Assembly: GCA_032433765.1 (NCBI GenBank)
Contig: JAVIAB010000160.1
Coordinates: 37,781,723 to 37,845,722 of the forward strand
Reading direction: 5' to 3'
Source: Megaustenia siamemsis
Lineage: Eukaryota > Mollusca > Gastropoda > Stylommatophora > Ariophantidae
DNA: 64,000 nucleotides
Under the pieces are notes generated by a model. The model made no database searches and was not told the origin of the DNA. It was given only the letters and a program-made list of their open reading frames with translations. Shown piece after piece: positions 28,736 to 40,544 of this stretch (position 1 is the first letter of the stretch; the number at the start of each line of letters is the position of its first letter). The translations under genes were made by a program, and so were the position numbers.

Positions 28736-29569
28736 CACCACAACATGATGGATGGGTTAAAGTACAATCCCTGCTAGTTGTAGAGTGCTCCAATCCAAAG
28801 CAGCAAATTTGTTAAAAGACAATAAATAAATAATACTGCTGGATCCATATACTGTGCTGTTCTCTGTGGCTGTGTCACGTCATGTGCTTGGCTACTTGCA
28901 TGAGTTTCCATCAGTTCAGTATGTTCGCTTTAGTTTGTGGGGTGTCATGTCCATCACTACACTACTAGCAAGCAGAAATGTTTTTTTAACAAATTGCAGT
29001 GTCAGAACTTTTAGCCACACCTCGTTATAACTGCAATAGGTAAGGGTAAGGGAGTAATGCATTTTCTAAAGTTGTCAGGTTTTGTTATTTGTCTAAACCT
29101 TGTTAAACCTCATGAATTCTTCTTCTTTTTTCTTTCTTTCTTTCTTTCTTTCTTTTTTTTTTTAAAGAGACATGCAAGGTACAAACACTGTAATATTCTT
29201 CATCAAGGTGCAGGGTGAGATCTTTGTTGAAACAGTTAAGAATGCTGATTTAATGCCACCAGACAAGTGTAAGCCATAGCTTTTAAATATAGGATGTTGT
29301 GTGGCAGACTACTGTGGCTTTCTTGGATTCTGCTGGAATCAGGCCATCCTAGATGCACTGCAATAGTAGATAATCTATTCACAGCAGACTGCACCACTGT
29401 GTGGACTATATCTTTAAAAGTGCATGGGCTCAGCTTTAAAAATAATAAAAATTTGTACCATTTATTAATTATTTTTTTTTAAATCATTGTAACCAGTTTA
29501 TTCATGATTGTACAAAGAAATTACAATGGTGGTTTTCTGTTGCCTTCCGTCGGTTTGTTTCCGGTTGGC
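28736..29569. other. Intergenic, no gene seen
   Basis: Includes a (TTTC)n run at about 29128-29152. Nothing else recognised. Confidence 0.6.
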
Positions 29570-29757
29570 TCCTGTTCTGAAAGAGGTCAAAGCAAAAAGA
29601 GAGCTAATTTCCAATATTAGGAAGAATACCAGACAGTTTAAGAGAATGGCTTGGCAGAAGGTCAACAACAGAAATGATAAATAACTGTCGAGATCGAAAG
29701 TTGTGGAGAGACATGATCACCTATGCCAGCAGGCCCGGTACTTGATGATGATGATGA
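29570..29757 (+). mobile_element. RTE-like LINE (family A) 3' end fragment
   Basis: CTGAAAGAGGTCAAAGC to CGGTACTTGATGATGATGATG; internally deleted (about 100 bp missing compared with 19500-19660). Confidence 0.8.
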
Positions 29758-30613
29758 ACAAGATTATTAAAAGTTGTGTTTGTAACCCACTATGAGGTTC
29801 AAAGTTAATTCACTGTGATGAGGTTTTCACATGTGTACTGGCAAAGTACAAAGAGCTATTGGGTACAGTTTGAACAGATGATGGTGGCTCAGTATACAAT
29901 AGGTATAGTTACCTCATTAAGTAAAAAGCTGTTTGTTTTCTTCTCAAAGTGGCATTTTAGTTCTCATCTTGATTATGGTGCAGCTTTTACGGATGAAGGT
30001 GTCCTGAGCCTAGTACATTCCATTAACTCTTAAAATTTAATATTGAAAGAAGTGGTTTCAATTTGTGACATCACATGCACAGAATTAACATTTTTAGCTA
30101 AAGTAGATACTTATGTTTGATATTTTAGCAGTTAATGCTCATAAACAAAAAAGATGAGAGATCTGCAAATCTGACAGCTCTGAGGTCAGATATTCCGTTT
30201 TTAACCATAGTGGTTTTTTTAATGAAGTTTCTTATAATTACTTTATATGTATAAATGCAAGAAACATATGTGTTTTATCTTTCTGGAAAGACACAAATGA
30301 ACAAATCAACTAAAGTTGTCATATATGCTGATTCACCACCAGCACTTTACTTATTCAAACCCCTTCATTGTGTCTCATAGGTACTTTGTTTGTCATCTGT
30401 AGGTTGTGATGAATGTGCATGCTGATTGTTTCTGTAACTCATTGTCAAAGAGCACTCTCCATATGTCATTACAAAGATCCATTTTACTCATATCACACTT
30501 TATTTCAAATTTCTGCATTTGTCAGATTGTTCATTTTTAGTTGATTTTGTTTAAATTCCAAGGATTTCTTGGTTATCTTCATATCATCTTCCGCGTGCAC
30601 CTTTATACATCAA
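29758..30613. other. Intergenic, no gene seen
   Basis: AT-rich; the open frame 29815-30033 has no recognised similarity. Confidence 0.55.
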
Positions 30614-30626
30614 TATTAATAAGTTC

Positions 30627-30880
30627 ATGGAGCCGCGATAGCTCAGTGGTCAGTGAACCGGACTACAAAGGACAAGAGGTAAAGTTCGATCCCAACTGAC
30701 GGCTTCCGGGTTCGCTCAGCCATAAATGGGTACCAGATTTTTTTCTGCGAAATTAAAGTGGCACGGGTACTGACCACATTACCCCAATAATCATGTGCCG
30801 AAGGTCTGTAAAATTGATGGTCACTAACACCATATTCCCTATACGCCACTTGTCGTGATGGGGGTACTTTACTTTACATT
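30627..30880 (+). mobile_element. SINE family 1 with 13 bp TSD
   Basis: Starts ATGGAGCCGCGATAGCTCAG. Box B is AAGTTCGATCCC, followed by the standard body. TSD TATTAATAAGTTC (30614-30626 and 30881-30893). Confidence 0.95.
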
Positions 30881-30989
30881 TATTAATAAGTTCCAAGAAA
30901 GCACTAATCTGCTCAAAAGGTTGGTTGGGTATATCTCCATACAGCTTGTTCCAATATGGTACTGGTTATGACCATAAGAACCTGTCTGT

Positions 30990-31575
30990 TCATCATATAG
31001 TGGGCATGTAGGTGGAAGGACTATGAAGGAAGACAGTGGTGCTTTCACATTGACTTCAAGTAGTTTGACCATGGGAATTGTGGCTGTTACAAAAATATTG
31101 GCATGGCTTGAAACCCAGACTTATACACATTTGTGTTTCTCAGTCACTCCATGAGTATGTTCAGAAAGATCACAACAGCTGCGTTCAATGGCAGCAGTGG
31201 TTAGATTTCAGGGGAGGTCTTTTTAAAAGTTTGTCTGCTTTTTTTTGTGCCATGGCACGCAGGTGTAAGAGGTAATTAACACATGACAGACTTGCTGGTT
31301 TGGCTGATGTTGAGTGTCGAAGGGCAATGAACCGACGAAAAGACTAAAAAAAATTACCCTGGCTCCACAGCCATGAACAGACTTCATGAATATTATGTCA
31401 CAGTGGGAGTTGCCAGACGAGAGCACTACTCAGGAATCCAAATAAGATATGTCAACCAACATAGCACCGGTTTTGTTAGCCGCTATATTTTAATGGTATT
31501 AATTCAAAGAAGACCTGTGCACTTATGGACTTGTCTGATGTGCAATCAGAGTGACCTGCCAACTAAACTAAAACT
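30990..31575 (+). mobile_element. LINE RNase H fragment (family F), decayed
   Basis: Reads KEDSGAFTLTSSSLTM, WLETQTYTHLC and, after frameshifts, YVNQHSTGFVSRYIL and HLWTCLMC, in the same order as 23060-23610. Confidence 0.8.
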
Positions 31576-31789
31576 AAACATCTTCCTTGTCACTGCAAAT
31601 GATTTTTGGTAATGAGTTGAATTCCCTAGGGTCCTTGGTCAATTGTGGTTTCCTGACTTTCACACCAGCAGTCCACAATGATTTACTGGCTGTTTTCTGG
31701 CCTTGTACAATGTACATGTATGGATAAGAGAAGGCAGCTGGTTTTTCAGAACAATAGCATAGCATTGGTTATTTATTTGACTCTTCATA

Positions 31790-32245
31790 GCTTTCTCTCT
31801 GTTGTTGTTATGGCTCCAGCACCCTGTGAGCTGATGCCCTTTGGTCCAATGCCATGTAACGAAATCTGGAAACTCTTCTGAGTTTCCTTTTAGTTTTGTA
31901 TGAGGTACTCCATTTATCAGGTCTTTGGGGAAGTAGAGTTGCTCTGATATTGTGAGCCTTGGACAGTCAAACATGTCATGTTCTACTGTTTCATGTGGAT
32001 GCTCACAAAGTGGATATGCTGGAGTATGGTTTCGTTGTATTCTATTGATGTGGTTGTTCAGTGGTATGTGACCATTTCTCCGGTTTGATCTCTTCTTTTT
32101 AGATTGTTAATGTTGTCATGGGGGTTAGGTCTTGACATATATTTAAAATGATCCCCTTTTTTTCCCATGGCTCATCCAATCAGCCACGCCTCTCTACTGT
32201 TGGAGTTTATAATTTGTTTGACTGTGTTTAATGAGATGGCAGTGG
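31790..32245 (-). mobile_element. LINE 3' part (family G), decayed
   Basis: Follows 16575-17020 closely (GCTGATGCCCTT, CCAATGCCATGTA, ACTGTTGGAGTTTATAA) but with many indels; no open frame. Confidence 0.8.
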
Positions 32246-32450
32246 GACATTGTGCATTCTCTCTCTACTAGACTGTTTTTTGTGTGGGTGTGCCAGCCTT
32301 TACTCTCTCATGTTCCCCTCTAGACTGTTTAGTCTGTTGCCAGGGTCTTTGCAGGTAGATGGAGTAAGTGAACAGATTTTGCCACAGACCCTGACTCATG
32401 TAGTCAACAATGACTACCTGACTACTTTTAGCTTTGGTACTGTTGATCAT

Positions 32451-32813
32451 GTGTCCGGTTAGCGCAATCGATAGGCGGTTGGCTTACCACGGCAACAGCC
32501 GGGGTTCGTTCCCTGGCGAGGACACCTGGGTTTTACTAATTCCCTAAAAATTAGTAGGAGCCGCGATAGCTCAGTGGTTAGTGAACTGGACTACTACGGA
32601 CAAGGGGTAGGGTTCGATCCCAACCGACGGCTCCGGGTTCACCCAGCCTTAAATGGGTACCGGATTTTTTCTGGGAAAGTAAAAGCAGCACGGGCGTAAT
32701 ACCGACCACATTACCCCAAAAATCATGTGCTGAAGGTCTGTAAAATATAGGGTCACTAACACCATATTTCCCTATACGCCACTTGGCGTGACGGGGGGTA
32801 CTTTACTTACTTT
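32451..32813 (+). mobile_element. Dimeric tRNA SINE: second tRNA head fused to SINE family 1
   Basis: Positions 32451-32526 are strongly tRNA-like: acceptor-stem match GTGTCC/GGACAC, box A-like TTAGCGCAATCG, T-arm CCGGG/CCTGG around GTTCGTTC. A short A/T linker follows, then a complete SINE-1 (GGAGCCGCGATAGCTCAG to GGGGTACTTTACTTAC). One 13 bp TSD, TACTGTTGATCAT, flanks the whole unit (32438-32450 and 32814-32826), so the two modules moved together. Confidence 0.9.
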
Positions 32814-32837
32814 TACTGTTGATCATCTTGGTCTCTT

Positions 32838-33078
32838 GTAGTGTTTAGTCCAATTTATACCAATCTAATGGTTCTAAATCTGCCCTCACATGTATCTAGT
32901 GTTTAGTCCAATTTATTCCAGTCTAATGGTTCTAAATCTGCCCTCACATGTATCTAGTTGTTAGTCCAATTTATACCAGTCTAGTGGTTCTAAATCTGCC
33001 CTCACATGTATCTAGTGGTTAGTCCAATTTATACCAGTCTAGTGGTTCTAAATCTGCCCTCACATGTATCTAGTGGTT
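32838..33078. repeat. 58 bp minisatellite, about 4 copies
   Basis: Nearly identical units of the form TTAGTCCAATTTATACCAGT plus a GGTTCTAAATCTGCCCTC block and ACATGTATCTAG. Confidence 0.95.
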
Positions 33079-33640
33079 AGGCCAAGAAGAAAGGTTTCCA
33101 TAGTTCATAAAGTAAAAGATGATGTAACAGTCCATGAGAAAGGCTCTGTGGATTCTAGAACAACAACAAAAATGACATCTCACTAGAGGTGGGCATTATT
33201 TCAGTGCTACTTAAAATTCACTGATGCTGAAGATGATTTAATTATCAAAATAGTGATGATCATTAATTTATGTGATTGTCATTTTATATATAGTAAGCAT
33301 TTAACAAAATTGTACAATAGATATGTTCTACCTTGTACATCCAAATGCACTGTATGTGATTTGACAGCAATAAATGACTATAAAGTATAAACACAATGAG
33401 TGATTTTTTTTTTAACATAGAGGAACGATCACAACGTACAGTAGCAGACAAACAATTCTCCACTATGGTAGTGTCTAATTCAACAAAACATTCATTTCCT
33501 GAGGTGCATGATCTTATTAACATCTCTCACTCACTCTCACACACAGAATTATAATTTCTAATTGTTTTATGTGCTAATCCACATTGTTCAGCCATCTTCT
33601 GTGAATTTTCCTTCTTTTCCAGAATTCTCTAGGTATACTG
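33079..33640. other. Intergenic, no gene seen
   Basis: AT-rich, with no recognised repeat and no credible ORF. Confidence 0.6.
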
Positions 33641-33644
33641 AGAA

Positions 33645-34262
33645 CATATTAAAACAGGTAAATGAATTTAAATATCTGGGAACAATGTTAACCTCAGATG
33701 GTAGGTGTACAACAGTGGTGAGATGCAGAATGGCTCAGGCAAAAGCAGCTTTCCAAAAATGAGGAAGATAATATGCAATCCATTTTTGACAATAGAAACA
33801 AGAAAAAGAGTTCTTAAATGTTATGTAGAGCCTTTCTTAACATATGGATATGAATCATGGGCAATAGGACAACAGACAAGAAAATCACTGGAGGCTATAG
33901 AAATGTGGTTTTACATAAGAATGTTGAGAATACCATGGACAGCTAAGAAGAGTAATGAAAATGGTCTGAAAGAGGCCAAAGCAAAAAAAAAGCTAATTTC
34001 CAATATTAGGAAGAAACGATCATAATTTTTTGGCCATGTAATGAGAAGAGAATAGCTGGAATAGATTGTAACAACTGGGAAGATTGAGAGACGAAGAGAT
34101 AGAGGGAAGCAAAGAGAAAAGACGAAAAGATACCAGACAGCTTAAGAGAATGGCTTGGCAGAAGGTTAACAACAGAAATGATAAATAACTGTGGTGATCG
34201 AAAGTTGTGGAGAGACATGATCACCTACGCCAGCAGGCTTGGTACTTGATGATGATGATGTA
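33645..34262 (+). mobile_element. RTE-like LINE (family A) 3' part
   Basis: [20 protein letters not shown], then a frameshift, [33 protein letters not shown], and a GAT triplet tail at 34243-34262. Not functional. Confidence 0.88.
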
Positions 34263-36105
34263 CTACTCCGGATATCACAGCCATTACATAATTACAATTG
34301 AAATCCTCTATCTACCATCACGGAGCGGGGACCATAAACTGTACTATTTGTCGGCTGTTGAAGATCTGATCACCTACATCGCACAGGAAGTAGAAGATGC
34401 TCTACAAGAAAAGAAACACACACTGCCAGTGTGGGTCGACATGGAGAAGGCTTTTGATAGGGTATGGAGAGAAGGATTAAAGAACAAGCTTCTCAGACTT
34501 GGCATCCAAGGTCGTTTATTAAATTGGATATCTCAATGCCTACATGACAGAACGGCCAGAGTACAAGTACATGGACAACTAAGTAAGACAGGACGGCCAG
34601 AGTACAAGTACATGGACAACTAAGTAAGACAGGACGGCCAGAGTACAAGTACATGGACAACTAAGTAAGACAGAACGACCAGAGTACAAGTACATGGACA
34701 ACTAAGTAAGACAGGACGGCCAGAGTACAAGTACATGGACAACTAAGTAAGACAGAACGACCAGAGTACAAGTACATGGACAACTAAGTAAGACAGAACG
34801 GCCAGAGTACAAGTACATGGACAACTAAGTAAGACAGGACGGCCAGAGTACAAGTACATGGACAACTAAGTAAGACAGAACGACCAGAGTACAAGTACAT
34901 GGACAACTAAGTAAGACAGGACGGCCAGAGTACAAGTACATGGACAACTAAGTAAGACAGAACGACCAGAGTACAAGTACATGGACAACTAAGTAAGACA
35001 GGACGGCCAGAGTACAAGTACATGGACAACTAAGTAAGACAGGACGGCCAGAGTACAAGTACATGGACAACTAAGTAAGACAGAACGGCCAGAGTACAAG
35101 TACATGGACAACTAAGTAAGACAACGGCCAGAGTACAAGTACATGGACAACTAAGTAAGACAGAACGACCAGAGTACAAGTACATGGACAACTAAGTAAG
35201 ACAGGACGGCCAGAGTACAAGTACATGGACAACTAAGTAAGAAAGCCAGAATCCTACAAGGTGGAGTCCTGTCCCCAACACTCTTCTTAATTTTCATAAA
35301 TGACATCGTACTGGACATTCCACCCAGAATACACTCAGCAATTTACGCAGACGACCTGGCGATATGAGCACGTGAAGAATCTATGTCAGTGGCTAGTTCC
35401 AGAATGCAAGATGCCCTAGGAAAACTTGAAAAATGGACAAACACCTGGTTCTTACATATTAACGGGAAAAAAACTACATATACAATTGTCAGCATATCAA
35501 GAAAAACACTCTCTGCAAAACTGAAGATAAAAGACCATACACTCCCTATTGACCACAACCCAACATATCTTGGTGTCACCTTGAATCGCAGAATGACATG
35601 GAAAAACCAGATAGACGGAGAAAACAAAAGAGCCAGACAACGAACTAATGTTATGAAGACATTGGCAGGAACGAACTGGGGAGCAGACAGCAATATCTTG
35701 AAACGACTATACGTAGGAAGAGTAAGACCTGTCCTACAGTATGGTGTCACAGCCTGGACTACAGCTTCCAAATCACAGCTTAGCAAAATTAACAGAACAC
35801 AAACCAGGCTACCCGTATCATCACTGGTGCTATGAAATCTACACCTATTAAGACTCTGGAAACAGTAACAAGTTTACAACCTTTAAAAGACAGACGGAAA
35901 ACTAAATTATTGCAACAAACGGAGAAATATGAAAGGCTCCTTAGTCACCCCATGCACCAAAGAATAACTGGTTTCGGAAAAAGAAGACTGAAAAGGAGCA
36001 ACTTCGCTGCAACCTCCAAAGAACTGGCAACTAGTGACCCAGTACTATCCCAAACAATACCGAAACCCTTAGGCCCATCTGGTATAATTCCTCGTCTATC
36101 TATCT
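34263..36105 (+). mobile_element. RNase-H-type LINE (family E), reverse transcriptase part
   Basis: RT motifs in order: WVDMEKAFDRVW (34435), LNWISQCLHDR, then a minisatellite, then LQGGVLSPTLFLIFIND (35250), IYADDLAI followed by TGA, NPTYLGVTLNRRMTW (35560), VLQYGVTAWTTAS. A frameshift at about 35810 precedes the rest. The other half of the element (RNase H) resumes at about 36700 after a nested LINE D piece. Confidence 0.88.
34551..35243. repeat. 41 bp minisatellite (about 17 copies) inside a LINE RT ORF
   Basis: Units run CCAGAGTACAAGTACATGG plus ACAACTAAGTAAGACAG and a variable GACGG/AACGA block. The unit is a duplication of the RT segment RVQVHGQLSK. 41 is not a multiple of 3, so the array destroys the frame. 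G-type and A-type units alternate, which implies dimer-level expansion. Confidence 0.97.
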
Positions 36106-36106
36106 A

Positions 36107-36690
36107 TTGACCTTTCGAGCCGTAGCCGGCCCATAGGGTGTAGACCAAGATACTCCCTCTCTTATCTGAATTTTTGTTCTTGCAGTTTTCAATTCTTTTA
36201 AAGATATTTTATCAAATCTCGCCATTTGTCTCTGTTCTGTGCAAGCAGCTCATTGAGGGAGCCGATTCCTGCTGCTCTTGCCTCTCTCATCAATGTTCTT
36301 CTCAGTGTCTCTCTGTGTCTTCCCCTTTTCCTCTCACCTGTTGTTTCCCACATGAGGGTTTGCTTTGCTATTCGGTTATTATCTCTTCTCATCATATGAC
36401 CATGGTCTTTTCTTTATTACTGAAGATATTAGTGGTTGATTGGCGATTTCTCTAATTTCCTCGTTTGTTTTGAATTCGCTCCACGCTATACCAAGTATTT
36501 TCCTTAGACATTTATTTTCAAATGCGTTCAACGTTGTTTCAATGTCTCTTGTTGTTTTCCAGCTTTCACACGCATACGTAACGGTTGATAGCACATTTGA
36601 TTTAATTAGTCTAAGTTGTGTGTTTGTGCTGATGAGTTTTCATTTCCACAACTTTTCAAGGCTTCTGAAAGACATTGCTGCTTGACATTG
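36107..36690 (-). mobile_element. LINE RT C-terminus (family D), nested in LINE E
   Basis: Minus strand: KLRL-type stretch, VTYACESWKTTRDIE, NAFENKCLRKILGIAW, NEEIREI, then ERKRGRHRETLRR and KWRDLIKYLL. Ends at ATTGACCTTTCGAGCC, the same terminus as at 20052, 63820 and (inverted) 49445-49615. Confidence 0.82.
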
Positions 36691-36699
36691 ATTGTTTCC

Positions 36700-37585
36700 G
36701 GTTGTATACAAGATGGAGGAATTATTTTCTCCGGCTTGGTATAGAACCGTTGATCAGAGGTTTAACAAGCCGCTATCGTAAAAACGATTTTGTTAATGAA
36801 ACGTTGACTCCTCATGGGAAACACAAAATACCAGAACTTAAGGAAAACATTATAGGAATCATGAAGAAAGGCACCCAAACAGACACAGAGAGAAAACACA
36901 TAGCAGAAAAAAACACACAAAAGACAACTACCCACATGACTCCTGGTCACACATATACACAGATGGTTCCGCTACAAATGCCACCAGAAATGGAGGAGGA
37001 GGTGTGTTCCTGAAGCTGAAAAACCAGGAAGAGATCATCTAGTCAATAGCTACCGGGAAATTCTCAAACAACTATAAAGCAGAATCTGAAGCCCTCAATT
37101 ACGCTGCAAAACTGGCAATCAAACACAAAAATAACATGCACAAGAAATTGGTGATACTGACTGATCCTTTATCAGCCCTAACAGCTCTAAAAACCCACTG
37201 GAACAACGATCTAGATGACTTGAGAACAACCCTAGAGCAACTATGCAATAACTTCCAGAGAGCGGTCATCCAGTGGATACTATCACACTGTAATATACAC
37301 GGAAACGAACGCACAGACAAATTAGCTAAAGAGGGAGAGAGCCACAGGAGAACCATCTGGTCAGCTACGATGAAGCCAAATCCAGCATCAAAGGCCAGTT
37401 TCATGAAAAATGGAAACGAGAACACCCAAAGTATGACGAGAGGGATGGATACCTCCAACTATCAAGGAGGAATCAAGTCATCATGCTTCGCCTACGCACT
37501 GGACACAACAGAATGAGAAACCACATGTTCACCAAACTCAAAATTTTTACTACGAGCCAATGCCACTGCACACCAATGGCATATT
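36700..37585 (+). mobile_element. LINE family E, RNase H part
   Basis: YTDGSATNATRNGGGG-type start at about 36958 (frameshifted relative to neighbours), YKAESEALNYAAKLA, VILTDPLSALTAL, VIQWILSHCNIHGNERTDKLAKEG. Interrupted on the right by hAT-derived DNA. Confidence 0.82.
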
Positions 37586-38345
37586 CTCTTTGTTACCGCA
37601 GCTACCGCCGGTAGCCTGAACATATTAACGAAATACAAAAGGAAATGATAATTTATTATAATTTTTAAATAATTATATAACAAATTTTCGAATATTCTAT
37701 TACACATTTCGTAGGCCAATATGAATTATTTGCTTTGATTTGCATTTATTAAAGCCAGATTTTCCTACGGCCACGATAACGTTTGTGAATGAAACCGAAA
37801 CTACTCTACGATAGTACATGAAACCGCTAATATGCAGCAGTACAGTTCTCTTCTCTCCGACTTAGAATTAATGACCTTGACATATAAAATTTCAGTGAAA
37901 ATAATACGGCGGGAGCTACCTATACAAAATGCGGTTTCATGGGTTATTTTTAGCTCTAGCCAATTAGAAGTGTTACAAAGTGAAAGTGAAACTGTATCAG
38001 ATTACCGGAACTTCATAACCTATTTATAACTACGTTATGCGCATCAGCATCTGTAGAAAGAACTTTTTCTGCTCTCGAGAGAATCAAATCTTATTGTCGC
38101 TCAACCCAGACACAAGAACGCTTATCTGGTTTGGCAATAATGTTCATTGAGAAATCATTCCTTCAGAATTTAGAAACCAACCCAACAGTACTTTCAATGA
38201 TAAAGTCATCGAGACATTTTCGTGCCAAAAAAGACAGATAGAGTTTACACATAAATAAGTAATTTAAAATGTAGTGATGTCATTAGCAAATATTACTTCA
38301 TGTTAGCTTACTGAATATAATGTATGTTTTTATTTATTATGTCAG
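37586..38345 (+). mobile_element. hAT transposase remnant nested in LINE E
   Basis: After a frameshift near 38028 the + strand reads TLCASASVERTFSALERIKS, CRSTQTQERLSGLAIMFIEK and stops at 38241. This is the hAT C-terminal dimerisation pattern (SVERTFSALxRIK). The N-terminal DDE core is missing. The LINE E C-terminus resumes to the right. Confidence 0.78.
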
Positions 38346-38565
38346 CGGTAGCCCAGACCCCAAAACCAGTATACGCCACTGCTGCACACTGGACAACAAA
38401 ACATGTTCTAAAGGATTTCCCCCAGTACACAGACCTGAGAAGTACAATGTGGACCACACCCACCTCCCTGGAAGAGAAACTAGACGGGGCAACCGAATCA
38501 CTTAAACAGACAGCTGCCTTCATGAGAGAGTCCGGAATCCTACTCTGAAAGATTCATGATCGCAG
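38346..38565 (+). mobile_element. LINE family E, C-terminus and 3' end
   Basis: Reads TKHVLKDFPQYTDLRSTMW and LEEKLDGATESLKQTAAFMR then ESGILL stop (38548), the usual end of I/Jockey-group LINE proteins. The terminus resembles 5900-5975 and 50150-50222. Confidence 0.75.
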
Positions 38566-38818
38566 CAGAAGAAGAATGTCCCCAATAATTAAGACAATTA
38601 CTTAATTTTATATTAGAATACGTGTCGAGCTGTATAAGAAAAAGGCGTTTGAAGTATCGGTCATGTGTGTGCAATGTAGACTGGAAGAAGTATTAATTAC
38701 ATCAGTATTGGTATTGACTGTCATGAAGAAAGACTTCCCCATCAGGCTAGTGGAAAACTGACTGATAAAAAAAAAAACAAGGAAGACAGAGCAAAAGAAC
38801 CACTACGCAGATCAACTA

Positions 38819-38889
38819 GACACAAGAACGCTTATCTGGTTTGGCAATAATGTTCATTGAGAAATCATTCCTTCAGAATTTAGAAACCA
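38819..38889 (+). repeat. 71 bp templated insertion copied from 38109-38179
   Basis: Identical at all 71 positions to a piece of the hAT remnant 710 bp upstream and in the same orientation. Flanked by the 7 bp direct repeat TCAACTA (38812-38818 and 38890-38896). Not a transposon by itself. Confidence 0.9.
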
Positions 38890-38896
38890 TCAACTA

Positions 38897-40540
38897 CTAA
38901 GGAAGACTCGGTCGTAGGACTAAGAGAAATAACCAAGACCTAAAGAACTTAAAAAGAAATCGTCAGTAGCAGAGAGCAATGCCTTTCACCTTATGTGCCA
39001 TCTTCGGCCCAAGAGTCGAGAGAAAATTTGACTTAAGTTCCTAGACACAACGAAGCGAGAACCGCTGACTGTCAGTTTTCAATGGAGAACAAGAAAATCA
39101 AAGTTACCTCCCATGCACTTCCTTCCGCTAATTCGAATATGGCGGAACCCATGAGGATGTTTGTTTGATCAAGATCAGGTCCATAGTGTATCGCTGATTA
39201 CATGTATGTTTTAATAATATAAACCATGTTATGTATCATATTTATGTATTGTAAAATAAAGTATCAGGGATTTCTTAACGACCAAAAGATTGTAGAGGAT
39301 ATCTGTATTGTTAAATAATAATTTAATGGAGTAGTAGTAGTAGTTTTTTTTTCTTTATCTGTCAGTCAGTGTTTACAATTTACAGTAATTGACTCATTGA
39401 GTAATATATGATAATGATGCTATATAAATAATATGTGATGATATAATGATATGATGTAAATAATGTGATATATTATATAAATAGTATATATAGATATTAA
39501 GTTGTGTTTTGCCATGAATATTTTTGGCCCATCATGATGAGAAGAGGTAAGTGGTAAGTTGGAATACTAATACTTGGAGTTGGTACTTGGTTTGGTTGGT
39601 TGTTAATAATTGTTACAACTGGCTTTACTTTACTGGCAAATGTAAGAATAAAATCTAAAATCATAGATAGTACCATTTCATAGTTACATAGTACTTACTA
39701 AAGTAGTAAATAAACTTAATAAAGTAGTTTAGTAGTCTAGTCTCTCTAGGTTAGTTCAAACTAAACTTAGTAAGAAAAAAGTTGTTTGACTTTGACTACT
39801 TAAGCTTACTTAAACTTACTAAGAAGTAGTGAGTTTAGCAATTAAGTCAGCTTTCTGTCTTTCTTCTCATTTCAAAGTTACCCTATCTTAACTATCTATA
39901 GTCTCAGAATATGTCATGTCTGTTACTAGTATAAGTTATGTTACTTTCACCACTGGTACACAGCAGCTCATCAACTCAATTACTATTACAAACAAGGAAC
40001 GGAACTCAACTGTATAAATTATATATTGAATTTGAATGAATAATTATAGTATAATAATTTAATAATTGAAGTAAATAATTATTAAGTTAAATTTAAAATT
40101 ATATATTATAATAGTAATTAATTAGTTAACCACACTCACTACTGACTTTACTTTTACTACTTTTACTTTATTTTTAAAAAATTCTATTCAGGAAGAATTT
40201 TCCATTTTCTTAAAAAAGGTTTTGCAAAAAAACGTAGGTCATAGCAATGATGATTTGCTGTTATTTGCTTGAAATCAATATAGTAATACCAGTATAGTAA
40301 TAGTAAAATACTTCTTGTCTTTTTTACTTTTTATAAAAACTTTGAATCTGTACTACAGCAGTGTAATGAGTGTACCGGCAACGCAACAGTACTTTGTTAG
40401 ACTTAGGTACTAACAAGAGTAGTTTACACACTACTCACAGTAGTTTAAGTTCAGTAGTAAAATTTACAAAGTAATTTCTTTTGTAAACATTTTGCATACT
40501 CAGTGTTATATGAGAGGAGAAAACAATATAGCATAATAAA
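38897..40540. other. Intergenic, AT-rich, no gene seen
   Basis: Dominated by ATAT/TAGTAG and ACTTACTAA-like simple sequence (39330-40500). ATGGCGGAACCCATG at 39139 opens only a 9-codon frame. Confidence 0.65.
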
Positions 40541-40544
40541 ACAC

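Noticed and set aside
34551..35243. Possible coding repeat protein
   Set aside because: A 41 bp unit shifts frame every copy and contains TAA; it is a minisatellite inside a dead LINE.
39139..39168. ATGGCGGAACCCATGAGGATG as a gene start
   Set aside because: The frame stops after nine codons and no donor site or downstream coding exon is visible.
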